Source: Onchocerca volvulus (lineage: Eukaryota; Nematoda; Chromadorea; Rhabditida; Onchocercidae). From it: a stretch of DNA of 64,000 nucleotides. This document shows positions 12,203-25,673 of this stretch, one piece after another. The notes under the pieces are model-generated. The model made no database searches, was not told the origin of the DNA, and worked only from the letters and a program-made list of their open reading frames with translations. Within the stretch, counting starts at the first letter, position 1. Every line of letters begins with the position of its first letter. Location of the stretch: assembly GCA_000499405.2 (NCBI GenBank), contig HG738137.1:14873661-14937660 (forward strand). Direction: 5' to 3'. Position numbers and translations under genes: made by a program.

Positions 12203-14609
12203 AAAAATTCGCATCGACTTTTTATCATTTTTTTGTTTTTATTTTCTGAATTTCGTTCGTCACAGATTTTACGCCTATGTTTATATCTATTAGCGATTAT
12301 TTCCTTTAATTTTCCGATATTATTATAGAAATAAAGTTGTTAATCTAAAATCATCCATATGCTGATTAATCAAATGAACCGTTGATGGATTAAAACTTTG
12401 ACGATTTCCGAATAAGATATCGAAAATTAAATTAATTAAATAATTAAATGATTCTAATAATTATCTTAAAGTTATTCCATTTTAAGCGTAATTCTTATTG
12501 GTATTTTAGTATTTCATTTCAATTATTTGCAAATGAAATAATGAATCATTTTATTCAGCGGAATTTCACGGAGATTAATTTTTTAAAATTGAGAATTAGT
12601 CTTTTATAGGTGAATTTGAAAGATAAGTTGTTTATTTAAAATTGTGCTGTTTCATCGATTGTAATAAAGCGTAATTTCTGAAAGTTAAGCAGTAATTCGT
12701 TACTTATATTAAATATAAATTTTAAATACAGCTAATGAAAGCGATGCAAATTTCAAAAATTTGAGTTTTTGAAAACGCTTTCATTTTAAAAAATAAATTT
12801 AATGAACAGTTAAGCTTGTTGAATAACGTATCGTATTCTAATAATTCCATTATTTCAAAAATTTCTATAAATTTCAGAAAAACATTTTGAAATACTCTAA
12901 ATTCTTAAAAATATATTGCAATTTTAAAATACTCTAACAACTGAATTCTATAGGATGCTTTCTTAATTAATTCATTTGATTTTTGTTTCAAGAACACATG
13001 TTTAATTCAGTTATATGCTTTTTATAAATTAATTGATTGAAAAAATTTTTATTATTTTTAATCCAAAAATTTTTTTTGCCTTTCGTACGCTCATTAATTC
13101 AAATCAAAATTAGCTATTTATTGAATCTAAATGAAGTATTTTCAATCAAATCTTGTTTTTTCGATTGGAAAAAAAAGAAAAGGAAAACGAAGAAAGAAAT
13201 TCCCTAAATTAAAGATTGAGTTATCACAAATTGAAATAGAAAAAGAAATTACAAAAAATTTGCAAAAGATTGTCAAATATTCTGAAGTTGTAGCTGAAAT
13301 TTAAAATGCATTTCATTCTTTCTATTTTTTTTTAATTTAAAAAGAAATAGACAAATGAATTTAAAAAATTTAGGCATAGTAAGAAAAATAGAAGTAATTA
13401 AATTTTAATCAATTTTGATCAAATTTTTATCGATCAAATGATAGTAAAAAAAGAAATAAAAAATTTAAACGGAATTAAAAAAGCAATAACATATTTTAAT
13501 TTGGATATACATATTCCATCTGCCCTTTTTTTTTATAAACTATATATATGTATATATAATATCATAAATTCATGACAAACACTGATAACTGATGATAATA
13601 CAAATATTTATTGATATCATTTATTGATCACTCATTTATTAATTCCAAATTACCAAATCAAAAAGTTAAATGAAGAAAAACGAAAAATGAAACGGATATT
13701 TGAAATGAAATAAAATGTAAGATGAAATTCGAGGGAACGAAGAAAAAACAAAGAATTTCGAAAAACACAAAGTGTAATTGCTAATTTAAACTTAACAGAT
13801 CGTTTTGCTTTTTAGCAAAGTTTCTTTTGATGACGAAATAGTATGACAGGATGAAGTTGTTGATTTATGACTTAAACAAAAATGTCAAAAGAGGAAATTA
13901 AGTAATGCATTATTTTGGTTATAAAATTTCCTCTTAATATTAAAAATAATAGAATAATGCATGCAATGCAAGCAATCATTATACGATGATTTAATCAAAA
14001 ATAAAAAAAGGAAATTAAATTTCGAAATTTTTATTATTACTTTTGGACCTAGTTTATATGATAATATTTCATTGCATGCATTTGCAAGCTATCATTATTG
14101 ACAGCATAAATTGCAATACTTGACTGCATGCACTTGGTGGGGGTGATAATTATTGTTCTGATAATTTACGGTAAAAGTAAAAAATTGATTTCGAATTTTA
14201 TCATTTTTAAATTGAAACAATAAATATGACGTCTTATTAGTTCGAGTGTCAATATTGTCAATCTTTCACAGTGTTATTTTGGATTTTATATGTAATACTT
14301 GTGCAAATTCATGTCTGCTTTTATTAATGGTGATAATATTCCGAGAATTCTCATAATACCTGAAATCGATGGTGATAATGATTATAAATATTAATCAAAA
14401 TTGATAATCATATTAGCCGTTTATTTTAATTAAGCATAAACATTTTAGTATTAATGATAACGATCATTAATGCAGCAAATTATCGATTAGAATGAATAAT
14501 AATTATAGAAATAATACAAATAGTTTGGGATTAAGTAAATAATTTTAGGCTAAAATAATGATAACGAACATTCAATTAAATTTGAAAACAAAAATAACAA
14601 GTAGTAATG

Positions 14610-14674
<65 letters not shown>

Positions 14675-17452
14675 GCTTATAATTGCATATGGAAGCAACG
14701 AATAAAGAACAATTTATAAAGAAACGAACGAAAGGACAATCATAATTAATTGATTAGTTAATCAATTAACAAAGTATAGAATAAGAGCAGAATGATTCAA
14801 AATTGATAAAATAAACGTGGAAAAATTTTTTAAAAAATTTAGGAAATGAATGATAGAAGAAGTTGAACAGATATGTAAGCAATTTGAAGTAACGTTTAAC
14901 AGTTGTTAGTTGAAAGATAAAAAATTCGTTTTTAGTTTTATTATTCGAAAATATGTAAGAAAAACTTCGAAAGTTAAAAATATGCAAAAATCTCTCTCTT
15001 TTCATCTCCTTTATCCGTTTTCTTCTTCTTTTTAATAATTTTTAAATATAATTAAAAGTTTTGGCATCTTTTCCAAAACTTTTTCTTCATATTCATTTCC
15101 CATCCTTCACATCAAAAGTTCTTCCATTTCGCATCTTTCATTCCTTTTTAAATTCCTTTTCTTCAAGAAATCGCAAATGATTTTATTTGATTAAATATTT
15201 GCCTTATTAAAATAATCTATCAATCAATTAAAATATCTTTTAAGCAATATTAATGCTGATAATTTTTCAAATATTTTCCAAATAAGATTGTACAAACTTT
15301 TCCGTTTTTAATGGATGAAAAGAGTTGATCAATTGAATGGAAAAATATACGGTTTGAATCAGTCAGAATTTAATTAATATCATTTTTTTTTAATTTTTCA
15401 AAAATTTTTCATCATTTAATAAATGAACTGTCTCTGAATGAAAATAAACAAAAAAAAAAAAAAACAAAATCAATGTTATTGATTCGCTTTTTTCAATGAA
15501 ATTTATATGTTTTGAAAGAAATTTTCTCGCTTTTTTTTTTTCTTTGCACTTTTCTTCATTTCATTGAAAAAAATAAATAAACAAATAAAACGAAACTTTT
15601 TCGTAAATTTTTTATTTTAAAATTGTGGTAAAATTCCAAATTTTTTTTTAATAATAATGATAGATCTTTGATTATTCATTTCTAATAAATATATTATATG
15701 CCTATCTTCATATACAATATGAAAATCGATTTTGTAGGATTAAATTAAGAAAAATCTATATTTCGTTTATAATTTCGACAAAATCAAAGAAAAAAAGTTC
15801 AGAAATAAGAAATTTTGAATTGCATTAAATTATTAAATGAAATTCTCCTGATCAAATAAAATAAAATCATATTTCATTAAATCAGATTTTCTATTTGAAT
15901 TATTTAAGTTTTCAATTTTTACGAACACATCAAAATTTTTTATTAAAAGCCGAATAATTACCTTCGATTATTTTTCATAGACATCATTGCATAATTTGCA
16001 ATATTTTATTGATTAAACCTTTTGAACTAGAATTAAACCTTATGAACTAGAATGACGTGGCCAAAATATTTAAGCCAAAAGATCGTTTCTTCTTCCAGGT
16101 TCCCAAACTCTTCCTCACTATATATTTTTAATTTATTTTTTAAATTTTCATTTCCTTTTTCAATTAAACGTTATATGATGAGAACTGTTAAAGAAATTCG
16201 ACTAGACTTATAGACCAAGACTTAGCTTAGCCTAAGCCTAGGTTTGTAGTATAACTTAGTTTAGTCGTTATTTTCTTTTTCCTACTATTTTGTTTATATA
16301 TAGGAAAAAAATATTTAATTCTTCGTGTTTTTTAATAAAAATTATTTTTTTTTTCTAGATTTTCATCAATATTTTTCTATGTCAAATATTTTTAATCTAA
16401 AAGCTAAATTTAATTTACTACGAAATAGCAGATAGTTTTAATGTATGTTATCATTTTCGGTTTTGGATTATCACGATATCATCAATTGTTCTTATCGGAT
16501 TTTTTGGCTTGATAATCTTTTGAGCGGAAACTTGAAAGGTTTTGTCTTCTCGGGCAGGTATTTAGCAACTTATGCATAATGCCTATATTTTTAAACATTC
16601 AACTTTTAATTTTTTCATTTAAAAAAATTTGTCGAAATTTCAAAAAAAAATTAAACGATATGTTTCGATAATTCATTTCTCATTTTTTATTTAACATTTC
16701 ATTAAGATGAAATTTCATTTTAAACTTTTAAGACAACTGATCAGGTAAAAGATATTTTACGTGACAGATTATCATTCAGTGGGAAACCGGAAAAAATGTA
16801 TATGATATACAATATCCAAAAAATGAAATAATTAATCAAAATAATTTTTGAAAAATTAAAATGATAAAATTGTCGCAAAGTGATTAATAAAAATAAATAA
16901 TTGTTCCATGACAAACTAACAATATTTTCCTTCCTTTTTCCATATTAAAAAAATTTTTTTTTTTTTTGTTAAATATTGAAGAAAGAATTGAAAAAATTTA
17001 TTAGTAGATAGATGAAAGTTTCTTGAAATTTCAAAAAAAGTTTAAATTTTAATGAACTACAATTTATAAATTTCAAAAAAAAAAAAAAAAGAAAGATGAA
17101 GAATGCTTAAAAAAGAAAAAATGAATTGGATGAAAAATTCTTTCAATAAAGAAAATAATAAAATTCATGATGATATATTAAAATTAACAAAATTTGTTCA
17201 AACCTTTTGATAATATATTCAAATTTGAAAGCATTGATTGAAAATATTGAGAAAAAAATTGGTACAAATGAAAATAATTAAACAAAATTTAAAATGAAGG
17301 TAATCATTTTCGGGTAATCTTCCACAAATTTTTAGGTAATCATGCACTTCAAGCTTAAATTTTGATTATTGCAACATTTAACTTACAAATATGAAAATAG
17401 TTTTACCTTTGTTTGTCACACATTGAACTAGTTTATTTCTTAACAAGATTAT
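12203..17452. other. intergenic, no gene seen
   Basis: AT-rich, with many homopolymers, between the K2P start and the kelch 3' end. It contains the AAT microsatellite at 14608-14674, related direct repeats around ATGCATGCAATGCAAG (13955-14110) and a short telomere-like motif at 16221-16242. The frame at 14766-15005 is unsupported. Confidence 0.4.
14608..14674. repeat. AAT microsatellite
   Basis: About 20 nearly uninterrupted AAT/ATA triplets. Confidence 0.9.
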
Positions 17453-17600
17453 ATATATTATAATTATTTATTACTATAATTTTATCACATTAAAGAATTA
17501 CACTTCTTTTTCCGAACTTAAAATTTCAATTCAAATTATCATTTTCTGCTACTTTTTTGAGATTACTAATTTCCTTGATATCCTGAAGATCTCGACTTGT
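17453..17600 (-). pseudogene. decayed tandem copy of the kelch gene 3' end
   Basis: This segment repeats 17613-17758 at an offset of 159-160 bases, including the terminal coding words, the stop and the flanking 3' sequence of the BTB-kelch gene. The copy carries an extra base in the CAAGGAAATT region, which puts a TAG in the kelch frame, so it cannot encode the same C-terminus. It lies downstream of the true stop. Confidence 0.75.
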
Positions 17601-17685
17601 TAGATATTATGATTAATTATTTATTATTTATTATCATAATTTTATCACATTAAAGAATTACACTTCTTTTTCCGAACTTAAAATT

Positions 17686-20600
17686 TCAATTCAAATTACC
17701 ATTTTCTGCTACTTGTTTGAGATTACTAATTTCTTGAGATTCCGATGATCTCGACTTATCACTTGACGTATCACGTTGATCCGTTGAATTTACGTCTGTA
17801 TCATAAAACATTTGAACTGGATGAGGCCAAGCTTTTAGAAGTGCTACACGTAAAGCGCTACGTGCTACTGATATATCACAAAATCTTTCCCATTTTTTTC
17901 CGTCAAAACGTATCACCGTTTTAATTACTGATGTATTATAACCACCAATAGCATAAAAATAATTTCCCATTTTACACATTGCAAAATTTGATCTGAAAAA
18001 AGAAAAAAAAAGGATAAAATTAAAAAAAAATAATTTGGTTGAAAAAAAAAAAATTATGAAAAAAAGCAATCTGCTCAAATTAAGCCAAATTAAACAATTA
18101 TTTCTAATAATTTATAGTTTATAATGAAACATAAAAAGGTTTAAACTAATTCTTGAAATAATCTCTATTTTGTATGTTTTCCCATCTTTTTCCATCAAAA
18201 CGTATCACCATTTTAATTATTGATGTAGTAATTTAAAAAAAAAAAATTTTTTTGAAAAAATTTTGAATAATTCAAAAATTTTGATCACAAAATTTCAATT
18301 CTAATATCTCATTTGAATAAATGTGAAGTCTTCAAATGGCAAATTTTCCACATTTGCTCATACCCAATTGAAATTAAGTTAGTTTGAATTTATAGCTTTA
18401 TCAATTCCCCCTGGTTAGTATGTTTTGATTTATTTCGAAATAAAGAAAAAAAACAAAAATCTCTAATTTTTCATCTATTATAAGCAAAATTAGTTTTAAT
18501 ACTTTGCTAATTTTTGCAATAATTGAAATTGCAAAAGAAAAAATTTTTTTGCGAAAAGAAAAATTTTTGGAAATTTTGCGAAATATTTCAAAAATTTCTA
18601 ACCTTGGAAATGGCATTGATTCAACATTTACTGTATGAGCACTTCCAATTCGTAAAATTTCCGCACTACTTAATCGATTAATTCCATCGAATCCACCAGC
18701 GATTAGGATGAAATCTGTACCGGCAGCGCAAGCTAGGCCTAGAAATACAATAGGCCTTAAAAATAACTAGTCTCAGATTCTATCTTAAGTAATTCAAAAA
18801 GATTTTCATCTATTTCCAACTTTTAAAATTTCAAATATAAATTAATAATTATGAGCTAATTCAGAATTTATTTTGATAGCCATGAACAAGATGGGGCCAA
18901 ATATAATCTTTTAATTTTTTAAAATTGTCAATTAAATTATATTAAAAAAGAAGTCTGAATTATTCTTTACGCTCTTTATTAGATAGGGTAATGTCTTTTC
19001 CTGGACAATTATTTCCAGAAAACGGAATAAATAAATGGAAAGACGATTTCTCGAATATTCTTTTCGATTATTGGTGAATTCAATAAATCAAAAAATTTAG
19101 TTAAAAATAAATAAATTGATATTGGAATTGGATATATTTACCGGATCTTGGTGAATTCATATGTGCAATTTCAGTCCAAATATCCATTTCCGGTATGTAC
19201 ATTTCAATTGTTTGTAAAACATTTTCACCATTATATCCTCCAACAATATACATTTTACCATTCATAGCACATGCTGCTGCATCTGATCGTCGTTGTATCA
19301 TATTTCTGGAATTAAATTTAACGAATTAGAATTTTGAAATAATCGGTAATTTAAAATTTCACTAAGTTCCGTTTAAAAATCATCTAAATGCTTTAACAAG
19401 TTTTCAAATTTTGTAACTTGATTTTAAAAATTCCAGCAAATTTTTTAATTAAATAATAGTAATTAATAGAAGCAAAAAAAAGCATTAATTAATTTAAAAA
19501 AAAAATAGAGTTACCGAATTTTTGTCCATTGATTTTTACGAGCATCATATATTTCAGCAGTTCGAAGTCTCGATCGACCATCTGAACCACCAGCAACAAT
19601 AATTGTACCGTCAATTTCACATGCTGATATATAGCATTTATAAAAATTAAATTAATTCTTTTTTTTTTAATTAATAAATTTCTTTTTCTGTCAAATTTTA
19701 ATCATAAAAAAAGAAACCCAATATCTAACAATTTGATGGAAATTTTCTTCACTATGATTTATTGATCGATTGATTTTTTCATGAAAAAAGATGAAATAGA
19801 TTACAAGAAAAAAAAAAAGTAAGGTTGATCAACTGTGTCATGTATAGATAAAACTTGATAGATCGAATTAAACCGAGAAATAGATCAAATTAATTCAAGT
19901 TTATTCGATCGGTTTTTCTTTCAAAATAAAAAAAAAAAAAAAAAAGATCAAATGCATTTATAATAATAAATAAAACTTAAAAGATAAATCGAATCAAACA
20001 GAGAAATAGATTAAGTTAATCGAATAAGTCAAAAAAAAAAGTAAATCAAAAAACGGCAAATGCACTCATGCAAATGAAGCTTAATAGATCGAACTAACTA
20101 AATAGATCAAAAAAGCAGATCAAATCATTAAAGCTTGAAAGATAGATTGAATGAAGTAAAGAAATAGATCAAATTAATTGAATTAATAAAAAAACGAATA
20201 GATCAAAAAACAATTGAACATATTCACGTAAATGTAATTTAAATGATAAATCAAATTAAGTCATTAAATACACAATTATTCGAATTATCCAACTATATCA
20301 AGATATCATTTTATATCAATATTATTATCACCAACCAAATTTAAATCATTTTTTTTTTTTTTTTAAATGATTGTCATTTTTCAAGAAATTATTATCTTTA
20401 ATAATTATATTATTCCATTTAAACTTATCATTTTTATCGAAAATATCCCGTAAAATATGATAATTTAGATTTTTTAAAAATTATCAAACTTTATCAATTT
20501 GATAATTATGCATAAAAACTTATCTTGCATGATGCATTGGAGCTAATTCACACCATTTTTTTGTTTCACTATCATAACAACGTACGGCATTGAAATATTG

Positions 20601-21714
20601 TGTTCCTTCGAAACCACCAATAACATATAATTTCTAAAATTAAGAAATTCAAAATTTGTAAAATTTTCTAACAATCATCGATTTACATAATATTTAAATG
20701 CATATAAGCTGAAGAAAATTTTTGAATTGCGAAATCGTAATGAAATTAATTTCTGTCTTTTTTTTTCGCAAATTGAACTTGATGTTTATTAATATTTTTT
20801 TTATTTATTTAATTGAATAAATTAGATTAATCAATCACTTAATTGCAAAAATTTTTACATTTTTGACAACGATGCATTCATGATAAGCTACTTTACGATC
20901 ATCTTCAAGCATTTTAACACGTCGCCATTTTCGATCATTAATATCCAATATTTCCACAATATTTGTTGGTCCATTTTTTTCCCATCCACCGATAATTATT
21001 AATAAATCACGTTGAATTCTTGGTACGGTATTTGTTGACCATACAGTACTTTCATCATCATCAGTAATGTTAATTTTAAACTTTATAAGATCATTTTTAA
21101 TTTCTTCTTTCTGAAATTTGTATTAATATTTGTCTACTTTCTTTTTTTTTAAAAATTTAATATAAACGAGTGGGTTTTTTTAAATTTTAATATATAAGAA
21201 ATTAATGAAATAAGTTGAATGAATTTTATTAGATTTTACTGATGAATTTGTAAATTTACAATCATAATTATTTCAAAATACTTAAATATGTATGTATTAT
21301 TTCATTAGGAAATAGAAATTTATTAATTCATTTACGAAATTAAAGTTTTGCTTCTCAAAAATTTTTTTACAAATTAGCATTATATTTTTACTTTACCTTA
21401 AAATTAATGCTTATTTTAATTTTTATTATAAATTTCTTCAATAATCTTATTGAATCATTATAATTTATAGTAAGATTAGTTTTAATCATAAATCATCAAG
21501 TATGATGAAATGAAGCAAAAATTATAGGAGTTATTTCTTTTTTCTTTACAAACAATAAATATTTTCGCTTTTGTTATATATTTAAATAAATAAGAGCTTG
21601 TGCTAATATTAATAATAACAATAATGGCAAAATAATAATATAATAATAATAAAAATAATAAATGATACTAACAAATAATAATAATAACTAATAATAATAA
21701 CAATTAATAATAAT

Positions 21715-21765
<51 letters not shown>

Positions 21766-24082
21766 CAACAATAATGATAATAATAATAAGTCAAAAAAAT
21801 CAATAAATTTGAAATTACAATTTAAATTATGAAAAAATTAAAGCAAAAATTAAAAATCTGCTAAACCTGTTCATCATTCAATAAATTATAACGAATAGAC
21901 TTTAATAGCTGACGACAATATGGTAAACGTTTTTTACGATCTAGCAAAATCCATCGTTTAAGAAGAATCCAAACATCCATCTCAAAATCATATAAAAAAT
22001 ATTAGTATCATTTTCTGATTTTTCTTTAATTTAAAAAATTTTAAATTTTCTGAAAATATCACTTTACATTGTTTGGACTGGTGAATATTTTTTCATTAAT
22101 TAAAACAGTGTGCTATTAAAATTTTTACTTTTTTGGATGGACAAATATTTTTCAGTAATTAAAGAAAATGTGTAATAATTAAAGAAACACCTCATCATTC
22201 ACTTTTAATAAATCAGCATTCAGAATTTCAAATAAATTATCGCTTTTGAGACGAAAATAATCAAGATTATAACCATTGTTAACAGATGCATTAATAGTAT
22301 ACAATAAATATTCAAAAACCTATAATTTGAAATAAATCAAATACTAAAAGATAGCAGTATTGATTTGTTTTTTTTTTTTTGCTTAATAATGAAGAAAAAA
22401 AATCGTTGTTTTTTAATTTCCTTTATCTTTCAAAAAAATGAAATTTCAATTTAGCTTTCTAACTCAGACAAAAATAATTAACTCAGGAAGTAATTAACTA
22501 AAAATAATTAACTTTAGCTTGAGAGAAAAATTTTAATTTCAACTTTTTTGATTTTATCAGTCAAATATTTGGTACACATCTGCCATACAGCAATGCAATT
22601 TTCTTCATTAATACCATCAACGAAATTTTGCACAACACATCGTGTTACGCTTTCTAATTTCCATTCATTTGCCTAAAATTTGCATTTTCCAAAATTTCAA
22701 AAATTTTATGATAAAACGATTTAAAATTCTAAAAAAAAAAATTAGATATTTTATTTCGACTTAGATTCAACTGTCTTCTATTTAAAAGTGAAAATTAGCG
22801 GATGAAGCCAAACGGAACATTTTTGCATAATTTAATTTTCAATAAATACAACAAATATTATCGATTAAAACTAATAATTTTAAAATTTCGGCAAATTTTT
22901 CACCACAAAAAAAAATAACGAATAAACATGGCGATTATTAATGGTTAGTATTATGAATTAATTTTTTTCATGGAATGATTTACATATAGCAAAAGTTTTT
23001 TTTTTTTTTTTTGCTCAAATTTTAGCAAAATTTTATCAAACAATCTTATTTAAAATATTTTGTTATGAATGATAATGTTTGCTATATGAAAAAATTACAA
23101 ATCATAAAAGAATGGCATTTTTAAAATGAAAAATATATGTGCACACCACTTTAAGAATTCGTTCTAATTGAAGCCAATCTTTGACATTAATATTTTCGTA
23201 TTTTAAAGCATAAAATATTTCTTTTATCTGTAAACGCATTTACTTAATTTTTATTTCATTTCAAATTTCTTGATCTTTTGCAGCAAAAAAATCATTAATG
23301 AAATTTGAATCATATAAATATGCAAATTTAAAAAGTATCAAATTCTTAAAATGAATTACATAAAATAATTTACAATATCAATTGGAATTGCTGTATGTAT
23401 GGTATATTGTTGTGTTGTTTCATTAAAATGCATCAAAGGAATAAGAAAAGGACAGCGATGTTCGATAAATCGACTATTTAATCGATACCTTAGAAAAATA
23501 CCTATTTTAATTATATAAATCACTTCACATGATACGGTATTACAGATACAGTAATTGTAAACTATTAAGTAATACTTAATTATATCATAATAGTAATAGT
23601 AAGTAATAATCACAGAAAATATTCATAATTATCATGAATATTTAATCAACATTACAAATTATAACAAACTAAAAAAAAAATTATCATTAGTAAACAGTAG
23701 TACTGTAAACTACCGTGACATGCATCATCTGTATTTGCCATTAATTAATGAAAGTGCTATAAGTTACTGATGAATTAATTAGCAATATTAATATATAATA
23801 GATAAGGATGAAATAAGTCGGATTTAATAATTTAAAGGCAAACAGAGACATTCCATTGGATTGAGATAAATTAGATTACGGTATTCTTAATACAAAAATG
23901 ATCCGGGAATTTTTTCTTTCCTATTTGTTCTTTGTTAATGTGATATTTTCCTACCTATCATTATCATCTGTGATAATGATACAATCACACAATACATCAT
24001 CACCATAAACATTGACTGTTTCCGTATTACACTGTTCATTACAGTATGACTTTAACAATATATCGCGATTTTCCTCTGCCAT
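17686..24082 (-). CDS. BTB-BACK-kelch protein (KLHL family)
   Basis: Probable substrate adaptor of a Cullin-3 ubiquitin ligase. Twelve exons: 24082-23955, 23488-23374, 23227-23150, 22672-22544, 22319-22191, 21980-21867, 21110-20859, 20633-20524, 19637-19515, 19305-19142, 18738-18603, 17992-17686. They total 1785 nt (594 aa), the usual KLHL length. BTB is at about residues 29-140, BACK at 140-265 (VWxLLKRWI, LLKSIRYNLL). Six kelch blades follow from about 280 to 560, with IIGGWE, VIGGFEG, VAGGSDG, IVGGYNG, IAGGFDG and AIGGYN motifs. The C-tail is Ser/Asp-rich. One junction, exon 8 to 9, lacks GT/AG: keeping the ARCYISACE kelch strand requires joining 20524 to 19637 across AT...AA ends. Which KLHL orthologue this is remains open; the RCYIS strand recalls KLHL10-like proteins. 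Confidence 0.88.
18178..18228 (-). pseudogene. kelch exon fragment duplicated inside the last intron
   Basis: About 50 bases here nearly match 17885-17936 of the terminal kelch exon (shared words include TCAAAACGTATCACC, TTTTAATTA and TGATGTA). It lies in the intron between exons 11 and 12 and has no splice context of its own, so it is a fragmentary duplicate rather than an alternative exon. Confidence 0.7.
21616..21790. repeat. AAT-rich microsatellite in a kelch intron
   Basis: Imperfect (AAT)n/(ATA)n tract with a cleaner core around 21705-21762, in the intron between exons 6 and 7. Confidence 0.85.
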
Positions 24083-25673
24083 TTTATGTTTTCAATACAA
24101 TCCAGCAATAAGCGTTTAGCAAAAAAGAAAAATGAAATTCATTAATATTTTAACATTTTTTATACATGTCTTTTGAGAAGTGATAATTTGCATAGCAAAT
24201 TAGATTTATGCAAATTTACGATCACGTATTTTTTGATCTTCTGAAAGGACATTTTTATTTTCAAGTATATGGATAATTTTTTTCATAATTTTGTGATAAA
24301 TTTTTGTGATGTAGTTTTTCAAATGTATGATACTTTTTCCTACAGTAAGCTCACAATACTTGAATAGCACTACTTCCAATCATACGGTACTTTTTCAATG
24401 ATATTTCAAATACTGTAGTACCTAATGATACTAACTTCATATTTATGGTACTGCAATTTTTCAGTATTTGTAAAACTTTGAACTTCTTGAAATTTTTGAA
24501 CGACTTATGTATAAACAAAATCTATTCTATTCCTGGATAGAATGTAAAACAGGTGAGACAGATGTCGTTACCGTAGAACATACGTTAATAAGAGACGATG
24601 ATAAATGTAAATAAATTTTTTTAAGGATAAAATGAAGCATTAATATGTGTTTGAAATGATTCAAATTTTTCAAATGTAAAATGTCAAAATTTTCATCTTC
24701 GCCTGTCATTCGTTGGTAGCAGCATTTACGTAATCGCAATGAATCACGTTTAAACTAATTTTAACAAAAGTCAAACATGTCAGATTGCGTGAATATCTTA
24801 CTTAAATGCCGTGATAAGTGATAAGGGTGGTTATTTACGTAGTTGCATATATGATTACGTAAATGATATGCAAGCTAAACAAAAAATTTTTACATTTTAC
24901 TTATTTATTTATTTTTTTTTTTTTGCATTTTCAGACAGATATAATTTTACAAAAATTTGGGCTTATTTTTCTTTCTTTTTTCGTTTCGTTTCGTCCATTT
25001 CCTTACTTAATTTTTATCATTTAAATATTAAAATTTAATTTGACAGATATTATTAAAATTCTTTTCCTGCAAATAATTGCCAAAAAATAATTTTATTTCT
25101 CATCATTCAAAATTTTTTTTCATCACTATTTTAATTTAATTATTTATTTGTGGAAAATAAGACATTAAGAAGAAAAGAATATGCATGGGAAAGATTGCAA
25201 CACATTTAAAAATTAAAGTAATTGCCAGAAATAAAATTTTAAAAGATATCACACTAACTTTGCAAATTTTTGTCATACAAGGTAGTATGTTTAAATCACT
25301 AGAAATTATTTTTTAATTATTAAGAAAATTTTAAAAAAAAAATTACTATATTTGCTCAAAACAATTCCATACATCAGGTATTTCTTAACAAAATCACTAT
25401 ATGATATAATTAATTTCAAGCATTTTTTTTTCTTTAAGCTAAACAACATGATTGATAAAATTGTTAACTACAACCATCTCCTTCTCAAAATGATCAATTT
25501 AACAAAAATTCAGTTTTTTTTCTTTTTTTTTTTACAAGAAAATGAATGATGAATAATACTTGCTATATACAGTTCTAAATTGTTTAAAATCATTTTTGTT
25601 AAATTTTTAGAGATTTAAAAAAAAGACTGAAGAATATCGTAAATTATTACAACATTTGATAAAAACAAAATTC
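24083..25673. other. intergenic between the kelch start and the Ig-protein stop
   Basis: Should hold the kelch 5' UTR/promoter and the 3' UTR of the Ig-domain gene. AT-rich; the frames at 24527-24739, 24811-25038 and 25352-25549 look like chance frames. No motif recognised. Confidence 0.4.

Noticed and set aside
19638..20523. U12-type (AT-AC) intron
   Set aside because: The start ATAAGT and end AA do not match the U12 consensus (ATATCC...AC), and nematodes are generally thought to lack the minor spliceosome.
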